A stretch of 31,271 nt of DNA from Micrococcales bacterium (GTDB taxonomy: Bacteria > Actinomycetota > Actinomycetes > S36-B12 > UBA5976): NCBI GenBank assembly GCA_024640585.1, contig JAHEEQ010000010.1, positions 412 through 31,682 on the forward strand, read 5' to 3'. Positions 7,386 through 16,400 of this stretch are shown piece after piece. Numbering within the stretch: position 1 is the stretch's first letter; each line of letters opens with the position of its first letter. Position numbers and translations under genes: made by a program. The notes under the pieces were generated by a model, which saw only the letters and a program-made list of their open reading frames with translations, made no database searches and was not told where the DNA came from.

Positions 7386-8819
7386 TTAACTGATTGCCAA
7401 AGTAAGTCGGACACCACGAGAGATTTGAGATTCAGGATCAATCAATGGCAACACTGCACTGATTTCTCCAGCGCTACTCCTCTTACCGAAAATTACTGCG
7501 GCATGGAACTCAGAATCTTCGGTCTCAATCGTGATAACACTTCCTGCGGTCAACGGATTAGCAAGAGCTTGATTCAAGAATTTACCCGCCGGCACGAAAA
7601 CTTTTTGCACCCATTTCACTTTTCCGGCAACTCGCGCGGTCACCTTCAGATTCGCATCTTGCAAACTACCAAGTATCAAAGTGGTTTTCGTAACCGAACT
7701 TGGCACCACAAAAGTTGAATGTGCTTTTATTGCAGGAACGGCTGCCACTACTTCATAATCCCCAAGCCCATTGTTTCGACTGAAATAGCTTGCAGAAGCG
7801 AGGATTGGTTTATCTGAAACTATCGTTAACGAAAGCGCTTCGCCGCCCTGTGCACGCGAAAGATCCACAACTTTTTGTTGCTGTTTGTTTAGAAGTAATC
7901 CATTAAGACCTTCCAAAGCAAAGTCACCCGAAACAGTATGTGCTGTAACCGTAATTACTGCGTCCTCTTCGGTTGCTAGCAGGTGAAGTTTTGGAAATTT
8001 AGCGGTGATTGGGATTCGGGTTATGACAAGATCTTTTGATGCGGATTGGACTGGAGTGATGTAAGAACGTCCGCGAGACTTCAATCCATTGATAACTTCA
8101 GATTGCACATTTGCCACAATGCGTCCATCTAGAGATTTGATAAACAGACTTGCAGATTTAACTCCTGGCATGATTTCAGTTAAGTCCAGTACTCGCATTG
8201 CTGCACCTGGGATTACTAGTCTGCGATTTTCGCCCAACTGGTATCGACCAGATTGACTAAATGCCGAGACCGAAACCACTGTGTCTGTGTTGTCAGGATT
8301 AACCATCACAAGTGAAGCACCAAACCCGGCGGTTGTAGCGATGCCATCAAACCACCAAGTTGATTGCGGTGCTCTACACACATCAACCGCAAAACCAGGC
8401 ATATTCTTTGGAGCCTCCGAGGCAAAAACATAATTTGAAAGTAATGGCGAATCTGTGCCATTTGCCAAAACGCGATCAGATGTCCCAGGCGCAATCGAAA
8501 TCGCGCGGAAGTTACCTTCATCTAGCGCAAACGCATTTCCATTGACTTCAACATTTAATTTTGGTTCATCGCTATTTAAAGCACCATTTACCGAATAAAG
8601 TGCTGATTTCGCTGAAGAAAATTGATTTTGCCAAGCAACGCAGATTGAATCATTTACAAGTTTTGGTGGAGCAAACTCCACACTGCCAACTGTTGGATGG
8701 CGCCAAAAAGACAATCCAGCTGAGACCAAAATAAGTGCGATTACGATGAACAGCATTAATGATTCATCAAATAGCTGTTTCACAATTACTCGAGAATTTC
8801 TAATTAATTTTGTAATCAT
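7386..8819 (-). CDS. DUF5719 family membrane-anchored extracellular protein
   Basis: 477 residues from the ATG at 8819, which overlaps the stop of the glycosyltransferase gene as TAATG; an ATG 15 bases upstream (8834) is possible but has no better support. One membrane helix (about 22-40, LFIVIALILV) anchors a large domain of predicted beta repeats. Local features such as GFGASLVMVNPDNTDTVV, YITPVQSASKDLVI and ASASYFSRNN resemble actinobacterial DUF5719 proteins. No enzyme motif is visible. Homologues regularly accompany the large GT2/membrane gene, as here, which suggests a joint role at the cell surface, perhaps in holding or presenting the glycan product. That role is inference. Confidence 0.75.
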   Translation of the reverse strand: MITKLIRNSRVIVKQLFDESLMLFIVIALILVSAGLSFWRHPTVGSVEFAPPKLVNDSICVAWQNQFSSAKSALYSVNGALNSDEPKLNVEVNGNAFALDEGNFRAISIAPGTSDRVLANGTDSPLLSNYVFASEAPKNMPGFAVDVCRAPQSTWWFDGIATTAGFGASLVMVNPDNTDTVVSVSAFSQSGRYQLGENRRLVIPGAAMRVLDLTEIMPGVKSASLFIKSLDGRIVANVQSEVINGLKSRGRSYITPVQSASKDLVITRIPITAKFPKLHLLATEEDAVITVTAHTVSGDFALEGLNGLLLNKQQQKVVDLSRAQGGEALSLTIVSDKPILASASYFSRNNGLGDYEVVAAVPAIKAHSTFVVPSSVTKTTLILGSLQDANLKVTARVAGKVKWVQKVFVPAGKFLNQALANPLTAGSVITIETEDSEFHAAVIFGKRSSAGEISAVLPLIDPESQISRGVRLTLAIS

Positions 8820-11800
8820 TATTCGTCCAGCCATTCATCACGATAACTGTGTTTACGGCGAGGGGCAATTACTAACAAAATTGCAATCAAAGTGCTTCCA
8901 GCAATTACGAGCCATCCCAATCGCCTACCGCTATCGAATTGAATCAAAATTTCACCAGATGCTTGTTTCGGAAGTTTCCAACCCAAAGTTTCACCTTCGA
9001 GATTCTTCAAAACTTTGCCTTCCAAAGTCGCAACCCATTGATCCGAGGCGCGATCTGCTAGGTGCAACTCTCGAACAAACCCGCTTGGTGTAATTACACC
9101 TTTAACATCTGGTGGCAATGGAGCGCGTTGAATGTCTGGTAAAGGAAGTTCGTCAACTCCGTCTGAAACGTAAGCTCTCGAGGCAACATCCGTTAGTCGC
9201 CAGATATTCAAGAGTTTTGCATTTCTTGCAGTGATAAGACGTTCTAGATTTCCACGGGAGGAAACGCGATTTATCGCATCATCTCCAAACGGAACTGCGA
9301 TATATCCGATTCCAAGCTTGCGCAATGGGTTCTCCATTGAAGCGTCATAGCCATTAAGCCATGCTGCTATGTTTTGTGACAAAACCACCTTGTCGTGATT
9401 CTCGGCAATTTCTTTGTCACCAAAAATCCGAAGCCTGCCGTCCAGAATTTCAATTGTTAATGAGCCATCTGCATCAGTTGTAACCAAAAGTGTGCGCAGT
9501 CGAATTGGGTCGGTGAATCCACGTAAGGCACTTCCTGTGATTTCAGGCTGCCGGCGAAGACCGGTTGAAAGATCTGCCGTAATACTGTTTTGAATCAAAC
9601 CGACAATTGGCATCGCTGTGATTAACACACCGGCAATCGCAGTAGAAATTTGTTTCCACCCGAATTCTGATTTATTAAGTTGAACTCGAATACTCGATGC
9701 ACTCGTCGCCAAACATAAAACCATTGCACCATTTGCAGCGATGGCGGCTACAGAAAGCGAAGGTTGGACAATTACATCATTTGCTATTGTCGCAACCAAC
9801 TGCCCCGCGAAACTAACCATCACAATCACCGCAATAAACGACCATGCGATTGTGCTAACGCGGTTAGTGCGCCGGTCTAGTAGCGAAACTAAGGCGACAG
9901 CAAACAATGCGAAACTCCACCACCAACCGGTGTGCTGATGAGTTTGGCTAGAACCAAATAGCACACTCCATGCAGGTGCAATTTCGCGAGCGCTTGCACC
10001 AAATTCAACAAACCATCTAAGTGGATGTGAAATTACTTCAAGTGACCACGGAGCAGTAAGCAAAATAGAACCCACAAATACGCTAAAGAAGCGCAATTGA
10101 ATCTGCCTGCCTGCACCCGTTTGTTTCAACTGGTATGAAATTACTGCAATAAAAACAAACCAGATTGCCGGCCAAATGCTCGCCAAGACTGCAGTTGTGA
10201 TTGAAGCCAAAGCCGCAGCCCGCCAACTTGTTAAGGTTCTTCGCAAAAGCAAAATTGTTGGTGGCAAAAGAATTGCAGAAAGAACCAATGCAATATCCCC
10301 ACCACTAATTGCGGCAGTCATTGTTGGGGATAATCCGTATAAACCTGCTAGCCAAACTCGAGTACCAGCATGTGGCAAGAAACTTCGAAGTGACAAATGC
10401 AAAGACAAGGCCGCAAACCAAGCGCCGAGCGCGCTTAACATAACTACCAAAGTCGCTGGATTATTAAATGTAAAAATCGAAAGAAATGCGATTACAGCTT
10501 GAAGTGGGTGAGATGCTCCAGTTGAACCCATTCCAACCGCATGCCAGTTCGCAGCAAATTCATTCCAAAGGATTTTTGTATCCGTTGGCACTACGCCTGT
10601 CGAATTTGAAATCAGTTGTTCGCCATACCAAGCCGAACGTGAGGCAATCAAACCCCAAGTTATAGCCAAGATCGCCAAAATAGAACTTGGCTTCTTCGCA
10701 ATCGAAATAAGTGCGGCTTTCCAACCGACAGCGCTTGCATCTACGCGATTTGGAAAAACAGCATCCAATAAGCGATCTGAATTTTCGGATATTCCATCAA
10801 GTACTTCGGTGGCGGCGAAACTCAACTGCTGATTAAACCGCGGTCGAATTCCATGGCGTAGCGGCAAAGGCCCAACTGCTGAACGAAGAGCTTTGATTCG
10901 CCCTCGACTTAACAATGCAGAAATTGTTGCCCGCCATTCATCGCGTGCAGCTGCAAAGTCCTGAACAAGCAAATATCCAATGCCTCGAAAAACGCTGGAT
11001 AGTAGAAGTAACAAATAGCGAGCCCACATCCATTTGGTCGCAGTGCGCGAAAGAATTAGAAGTGCACCTGCTTTGCGGTCCAAGAAATGAGGTGAACCTT
11101 TTTCGCCAGTTTGTTTGCGCAATTCGCGAACTGATGCAGCTGCGTGATGAATTCGCGACTCTGGTGCAACAACTACCTCTTGACCGTTCTCCCAAACTCG
11201 CCAACAAAACTCAAGTTCACTTCTAAAGTGAGGAATTTGAGTTGTAAAGCCACCCAATTGTGCAAATGTGTCTACGCGAACCAGCATGCCTGCACTGCTT
11301 ACGCTATGACTGAAGTGAATTCGATCGTGTTGGCCTTGATCCAATTCTCCACGTTCGAGAACTGTAAATCGCGTTCCGATAGCAGTAATGGATGAATCAA
11401 CTTCTAAAACATGTTCGTTGTCATTCCAGTCAATGACTTTGCTACCGATGACACTTGCATTTGGATTTAAGTTTGCTGCATTCAATAAGTTTTCGAGCGC
11501 ATCGATTTCTGGTGCGGAATCATCGTGCAAGAACCACATCCAATGCACATGACCCGGTCTCTCATCAACCTCTTTAAGGCATGCATTCGCAGCCATACTT
11601 TGGGTGCTGCCGGCTGGAAGGTGAACGATGAAAGAAGCGCCTGCACTTTGAAGCAAAGTGACTGATGCATCTGAGCTTTCAACATCGGCCGCAACAAATT
11701 GGTCTACTGGGCGCGATTGATTGCGTAAGTTCTTAAGAGTTGTTGTCAGCCACTCCGCGCCATTTTGGCTAATTACAACTGCTGTGACGAAATGGTGGAT

Positions 11801-11884
11801 TTCGATAGGCGGAGTATCGGATTGCTCTTCCTCAATCCAGAAAAACGAATTTTCTGGATTTGTGGCGTTACCCGCTTCAAACAT
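8819..11884 (-). CDS. Giant GT2-family glycosyltransferase with multi-pass membrane region
   Basis: 1021 residues. A GT2 catalytic domain (about 33-265) opens with FVTAVVISQNG, has the Asp-rich LHDDSAPE (about 118-125, the nucleotide-sugar/metal site) and an ELEFCWRVWENG segment like the ED..L-R region of the family. It is followed by roughly a dozen membrane helices (about 290-770), an extracellular domain (about 780-985), and a final helix before a charged cytoplasmic tail RRKHSYRDEWLDE. This architecture suggests a polymerising or transferring enzyme working at the membrane; donor and acceptor are unknown. The window encodes GDP-mannose synthesis, making mannosyl transfer possible. It is translationally coupled to the DUF5719 gene. 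Promoter-like boxes suggest a leaderless or near-leaderless start. Confidence 0.85.
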   Translation of the reverse strand: MFEAGNATNPENSFFWIEEEQSDTPPIEIHHFVTAVVISQNGAEWLTTTLKNLRNQSRPVDQFVAADVESSDASVTLLQSAGASFIVHLPAGSTQSMAANACLKEVDERPGHVHWMWFLHDDSAPEIDALENLLNAANLNPNASVIGSKVIDWNDNEHVLEVDSSITAIGTRFTVLERGELDQGQHDRIHFSHSVSSAGMLVRVDTFAQLGGFTTQIPHFRSELEFCWRVWENGQEVVVAPESRIHHAAASVRELRKQTGEKGSPHFLDRKAGALLILSRTATKWMWARYLLLLLSSVFRGIGYLLVQDFAAARDEWRATISALLSRGRIKALRSAVGPLPLRHGIRPRFNQQLSFAATEVLDGISENSDRLLDAVFPNRVDASAVGWKAALISIAKKPSSILAILAITWGLIASRSAWYGEQLISNSTGVVPTDTKILWNEFAANWHAVGMGSTGASHPLQAVIAFLSIFTFNNPATLVVMLSALGAWFAALSLHLSLRSFLPHAGTRVWLAGLYGLSPTMTAAISGGDIALVLSAILLPPTILLLRRTLTSWRAAALASITTAVLASIWPAIWFVFIAVISYQLKQTGAGRQIQLRFFSVFVGSILLTAPWSLEVISHPLRWFVEFGASAREIAPAWSVLFGSSQTHQHTGWWWSFALFAVALVSLLDRRTNRVSTIAWSFIAVIVMVSFAGQLVATIANDVIVQPSLSVAAIAANGAMVLCLATSASSIRVQLNKSEFGWKQISTAIAGVLITAMPIVGLIQNSITADLSTGLRRQPEITGSALRGFTDPIRLRTLLVTTDADGSLTIEILDGRLRIFGDKEIAENHDKVVLSQNIAAWLNGYDASMENPLRKLGIGYIAVPFGDDAINRVSSRGNLERLITARNAKLLNIWRLTDVASRAYVSDGVDELPLPDIQRAPLPPDVKGVITPSGFVRELHLADRASDQWVATLEGKVLKNLEGETLGWKLPKQASGEILIQFDSGRRLGWLVIAGSTLIAILLVIAPRRKHSYRDEWLDE

Positions 11885-11889
11885 GGTGG

Positions 11890-11919
11890 TATCTAAGCAA
11901 TCAGAGTGCGGATTACCAA
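11890..11919 (-). promoter_or_regulatory. Promoter of the GT2/DUF5719 operon
   Basis: TTGGTA (11919-11914) and TAGATA (11895-11890) on the minus strand with an 18-base spacer. The -10 box ends five bases before the ATG at 11884, and the shifted hexamer TTAGAT would end six bases before. A transcription start at or very near the start codon follows. It lies in the 53-bp gap after whiB. Confidence 0.45.
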
Positions 11920-11937
11920 AGTGAGATTAGGTTCTAA

Positions 11938-12189
11938 TTAGCTTGCGCGCTTGATTCGACGGCGTTCGCGTTCGGACAGGCCACCCCAAATGCCAAACCG
12001 CTCGTCGTTTGCCAGCGCATACTCGAGGCACTCAGCTTTCACATCGCAAGACTGACAAACTTTCTTTGCCTCGCGGGTGCTTCCACCTTTTTCTGGGAAG
12101 AATGCTTCTGGATCGGTCTGTGCACATAGTGCATTTTCTTGCCACGATAGGGCTTGTTCGCTCTCAGGCGAAATCAGTTCTTCAGACAC
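11938..12189 (-). CDS. whiB2: WhiB-family iron-sulfur regulator, WhiB2/WhmD type
   Basis: 83 residues. The four cluster-binding cysteines are Cys22, Cys45, Cys48 and Cys54 (C-x22-C-x2-C-x5-C), followed by the GIWGG turn (66-70) and a basic C-terminal tail RERRRIKR for DNA contact. WhiB proteins carry a [4Fe-4S] cluster and act with the primary sigma factor; WhiB2/WhmD is linked to septation and cell division in mycobacteria and streptomycetes. Position between DUF3499 and the GDP-mannose pyrophosphorylase gene matches that orthologue group. The GTG start has GAGGAG about six bases upstream and a good -35/-10 pair further up, so this mRNA has a leader of roughly 25 bases. WhiB1 is less likely by context. 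Confidence 0.9.
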   Translation of the reverse strand: MSEELISPESEQALSWQENALCAQTDPEAFFPEKGGSTREAKKVCQSCDVKAECLEYALANDERFGIWGGLSERERRRIKRAS

Positions 12190-12220
12190 AAACTCTCCTC
12201 AAACGAAAGTGTTAGGGCGA

Positions 12221-12250
12221 ATTACACCCATGTCATTCGATTTTGGTCAA
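12221..12250 (-). promoter_or_regulatory. whiB promoter
   Basis: TTGACC (12250-12245) and TGTAAT (12226-12221) on the minus strand, separated by 18 bases. Transcription would start near 12214, leaving a short leader that includes the GAGGAG ribosome-binding site. This is the most canonical -35/-10 pair in the window. Confidence 0.5.
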
Positions 12251-12261
12251 GTCCGTTTTGG

Positions 12262-12333
12262 AGCAAAAGTGCCAATTCGTGAACTTTTCGTCCATTTTTC
12301 TGTGCATAAGTCGAATTTGAGCACTTTTGTGCT
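12262..12333. repeat. Long imperfect inverted repeat between manC and whiB
   Basis: The plus-strand arm 12262-12279 (AGCAAAAGTGCCAATTCG) recurs inverted at 12312-12333, differing only by small insertions (about 18 paired bases, three bulges, 32-base loop region). The distal arm also contains its own hairpin AGCAC-AAAA-GTGCT. It begins 15 bases after the manC stop and lies just upstream of the whiB promoter, so it could fold in the manC transcript as a 3' structure or serve as a paired binding site. No T-run follows, so it is not a standard intrinsic terminator. Confidence 0.6.
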
Positions 12334-12348
12334 GTGGAAACTTCAAAA

Positions 12349-13389
12349 TCAAAGAATTTGGCCGTCATTGCCGACCTTTGCACCTTTTGGCAAAGATGTG
12401 GAGATGGTTGCTCCATCTGCAATTACGACTTCCTCGAGCAAAACATCTGCTTCAATTTTGACGTTGTGACCGATGATGGATTTTTCAATACTCACGTTCT
12501 CAGCGACCAAAGCACCGCTCATCACGACCGATGAATTTATTTTCACATTAACGCCAATTGAAACTTTTGCACCAATCGATGAGTTGCCCTGAATTTCAGC
12601 AGAAGAATCAACTGTTGCATTTGATGAAATCAATGCCGTGCCGGTTATTGGTATTAAAGGTGATGGGCATGCGCCACTAACCAAATCTAGGTTGCCTTTC
12701 AAATAGCTTGCAGGCGTTCCGAGATCTAGCCAGTAAGCATTTTCAATAAAACCAGTAATTGGTTGATTTGATTCAAGCAGTCCTGGAAATACTTCACGTT
12801 CAACCGAGACCACAGCATCCGGTCTTATCGAATCAATCACATCACGTCTAAAGATGTAGCAACCAGCATTAACTTGGCGTGTGACAATTTGTGAATCATC
12901 AGTCGGTTTTTCAAGAAATTGAGTTACAAATCCATTTGCATCAGTGGGCACCAAACCAAATGGCCTTGGATCTTCTACCTCAATAAGGTGAAGTGAGACA
13001 GAAGCGTTTTTGGCCTTGAAATCTGCAAGTTGATTTTCAAGAGAATGCCCGCTCAAGATATCGCCATTAAATATGAATAAAGGATCAGTTGGTTGGGATT
13101 TAAGTGCTTGCGCAACGTTTCGAATCGCTCCCCCAGTTCCAAGCGGGGTGCTTTCCGTGACGTACTGGATTTCAATACCGAACTTTGAACCATCACCGAA
13201 GTAGTCAGCAAACACTTCAGATTTATAGCTCGTGCTGAGAATGATTTTGGTAATCCCGGCAGCTTTTGCTTTTGCAATTTGATGCGCTGTAAAAGGCACA
13301 TTCGCAACCGGCAACATTGGTTTTGGAGTGGTTAAAGTCAACGGACTTAGGCGTGTGCCTTGACCACCAACTAGCAATATTGCTTCCAC
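12349..13389 (-). CDS. manC: Mannose-1-phosphate guanylyltransferase-like NDP-sugar pyrophosphorylase
   Basis: Makes GDP-mannose from GTP and mannose-1-P; cytoplasmic. From the GTG at 13389 the protein is 346 residues: GGQGTRL at 8-14, KPMLP at 23-27, PLGTGGAI, FNGDIL (metal Asp), FLEKP, the SVEREVFP segment and NAYWLDLGTP, then a left-handed beta-helix of hexapeptide repeats (about 240-346). These features match the actinobacterial GDP-mannose pyrophosphorylase (Rv3264c) well. The GTG start is chosen because GGAAAGG lies 6 bases upstream; the open frame extends to a TTG at 13413 without such a site. It starts 27 bases after the SpoIID-like gene stops, so the two are probably cotranscribed. 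Glucose-1-P specificity cannot be excluded from sequence alone. Confidence 0.85.
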   Translation of the reverse strand: MEAILLVGGQGTRLSPLTLTTPKPMLPVANVPFTAHQIAKAKAAGITKIILSTSYKSEVFADYFGDGSKFGIEIQYVTESTPLGTGGAIRNVAQALKSQPTDPLFIFNGDILSGHSLENQLADFKAKNASVSLHLIEVEDPRPFGLVPTDANGFVTQFLEKPTDDSQIVTRQVNAGCYIFRRDVIDSIRPDAVVSVEREVFPGLLESNQPITGFIENAYWLDLGTPASYLKGNLDLVSGACPSPLIPITGTALISSNATVDSSAEIQGNSSIGAKVSIGVNVKINSSVVMSGALVAENVSIEKSIIGHNVKIEADVLLEEVVIADGATISTSLPKGAKVGNDGQIL

Positions 13390-13416
13390 TTCAAACCTTT
13401 CCGGAATGCACAAACA

Positions 13417-16400
13417 TTAAGAACGTCGAACTTTAGTCACAAAAGCATCATCCGCATCGAGGCTCACAACCACTGTGGAAAGTGGTTGCCTTCGCAACCA
13501 TTTGATTGCTCTTGCACGGATCGAATCTTGATCATAAATAACTGGTAGGCCAGTTGCGGCAAGCAGCAGAGACTTCCAAATCGGTGTATCCGCACTTGCG
13601 ATTACCAGGCCGCGAGTGGTGGATTGATTTTGATAGAGGGCATTTAGAGATGCTTCGCCTAAGTCTTCAGTGTTAAGTCGCTTAACATTTTCGATTGAAG
13701 CTAGTGCTGCATTTGAAATATCGTCAGCAGAACCGACAGCAATTAAGTCAGGTTCAGTCGATTCAATCAAGAACTGTGCAGTTTGAAGATTTAGCAAACC
13801 ATCACTAGTTAGCAAAAGCGGGCGGCTTGTGCGGACGCTTAATGTTACTGCAAGGGCAAGCTGTTGCGGGTTATTCAAATTCGCCAAAACATAATTTTGA
13901 CCAGTTGTGGCGCTCAACTCATTCGCTACTAAATCTGCGGTTTCAAATTCGTCACTACCTGCATAGCTAGCAATTGTTTTGCCTGCAGTTTGTAGTGCCG
14001 CGATTATGTTTGAATCGATGTTTCCAACAATACTTACGTTTGTCACAGCATTTGCATTTACAAATTCCATAACGCGATTCGCATCGTTTGCGGTTTTAGT
14101 GACCAATAGCGCAGATTTCGAAATACCTGCAAGTGAAGATGCAATTGCCAAGTTGGCGGGTGAACTCGAATTGTTTTGAACTAACACCAGTTTTGTCGAT
14201 GTAGCGCCTGGGATTTTTGCAAAACCTAAGCTTCGTTCGGTCAAGACGGCTTTTGAGAAACTTGGAGCAGCTGTTTCTGCGAATGAAACCATTGCCTTCC
14301 AAACCCATGTGCTTTGCAATGAATCACCATCGACAGATTGCACGCGAGAACGAAACTTCTCACCAGAAATTGTTGCACTTGTACCACTTGTTGAATACGC
14401 CACCGCGGTTTTAATAGCTCCAGAAACAAAGCGATCTGACAAATCTAGATAAGCCACATCAGATAAACCAAAAGCCGCTGCCAAGACATCCTGCGAGCGA
14501 ATTCTTGGACTCCAAACGCTGACACTCACTGCAGATTCTGGAATTAATGACCATGGATCTGGAACTGCCCGGTAGTACGGACGAGCAGTTCCGCCCCACA
14601 CATCCTCGTTGTTCTGGGTGTATCCACCAGTCGCAGCGGCAAAGAAAGTTTGCACAACTTTGCCGTTATACAAAACAAAATTGCTGTAAGTTTCATCAAC
14701 CGTGCTCACATCAACTGCAGATTTCCATCTGTCTCCACCAGTGCTATTTAGTTTTGACCAGCCCACATAATTTTGGTCTCGAATATCGTCATAGACCATG
14801 CAGTCGCAAGCTCCCATGCGATCATTTAAAGTTCCATCAGCGTTATATGCACGGTTGTAAGCAAACGATCGTGCCGCGATTGCTTGTGCAATTAATGATT
14901 CCGTCGGCCACGAGTTTGAAACCTCACCAATGCCATATATGTACTCATCATGCAAGCTAACTCGATTTGTTACTTGCAAACCTGAAACGTAAGTTTCGGT
15001 TGCAGCGGCAGCTTTAATTCGCAAATTGCCAAAGCGATACAAACGTCCATTTGATGTAGTTTCGTTTGGTCCGATTACTTGGATAGCCGACGCGATATCG
15101 CCTAAGTCTTTGTCGAAGCGAGTTCCACTCCAAGTCGCAACAATTTTTGAAGTTGGCCCGAGCGTCTGATTTTTACTTGTCGTGACCGAAACTTTGATTG
15201 CATCAGCATCAAATGTAAACGAAGCGGTTTCATTTGCGGCCAAATCAATTTCGGTTCCATCATCCGAAGTGAGGCGCCAAGTTCCGATATTCCCATCGAC
15301 TTCGCGCAAACGAAGAGTGAGGGAACGGATTCGATTTTGCAATGAAACCCAAACATCTGCATCATCAACAGCTGGACCAATTTCTGTCCCGCTGAAGTAA
15401 TAAGTCAATATCTCTGCCGCAGTTTTGCCGGCATTAGCCATTGCATATGCACCCCATTGAGACATACCAATCCCATGGCCCCAACCACTGCCACTGAATG
15501 CAAAGTTCGCGGGCGCAGTCAGAGCAGCAAGCTCTGGCAGTTCAAGTGAATCGACAGGTCTTGGAGCATCTCGTTTGAATATTGATCGTGCATATGCTGC
15601 TACTCGAACATCGGAAAGAGTTTGTGAAAAATCAGTCGCAAATACATTTTGCACAAAAGGTCGCGTAGTTATATACGCGGTGTCAAAGTCTGAAATAGTT
15701 TTTCCGACTGGCCAAATAGAGACCGCGGTGGCAGTCGCGCTTAAGTCCAGAAGTGAAACTGCAGAATTGCCATCGCGCAAGAAAAGGGTGTTTGGCTGAT
15801 TATCTAACGCACTCGATAGTGAAATTGATAGCTCTTTTTGGTCTCCATTGAAAAGTCTTGTGAAGCCAGAAAACTTCAATAATGTTGCATCACTAATATC
15901 TATTTGGTTAGCCACTGCAGAGCCGATGTTGATATTCAAGTTGGAAAGAATCTGCTTGGAGGTTTTGTTTCCAGTTTGCGAAACCGGAATTAGTGGAACT
16001 TCTTTGGCATTTGCGAATGCCAGACTTTGTAAGAGAACTTTTGGATCTTCTGCAAAATTTGTAATTACAGCTGAAGCAAAATCATCACCGGTCCAACTGT
16101 CCCAAATCAAACTGGACAAAGTTAAAACATCACTTGCATCAAATCGCTTAGTTTTAATGCCTTTAAGTCGCAATGTCTTTGCGACTTCAGTCGAAATCAT
16201 TTCCTTTGTGCCAATTAATTTGACATGAGTAATTCCACGACGCTCAATTTCGCGCAAAGCTGATTTGGATAGAGTCGTTGAATTAGTGGTCAGTGAGATT
16301 TGGTTTGTCACTGCAGCAAAATTGGTTGCAATTGCTGCAATGTTTTGCGAATTTGAGTTGTAAGCAAATAGAACCGCAGATGTTGTTTCGACTGTACTTA

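Noticed and set aside
12077..12469. Plus-strand open frame of 130 codons across whiB, its promoter and the manC end
   Set aside because: It crosses features on the other strand and has no recognisable protein family.
13390..13413. TTG start for manC at 13413
   Set aside because: No ribosome-binding site precedes it, while GGAAAGG stands six bases before the GTG at 13389.
14547..14960. Plus-strand open frame of 137 codons inside the SpoIID-like gene, and similar frames at 15848-16228 and 16619-16996
   Set aside because: They lie antisense to a clearly coding domain and have no family signature or start signal.
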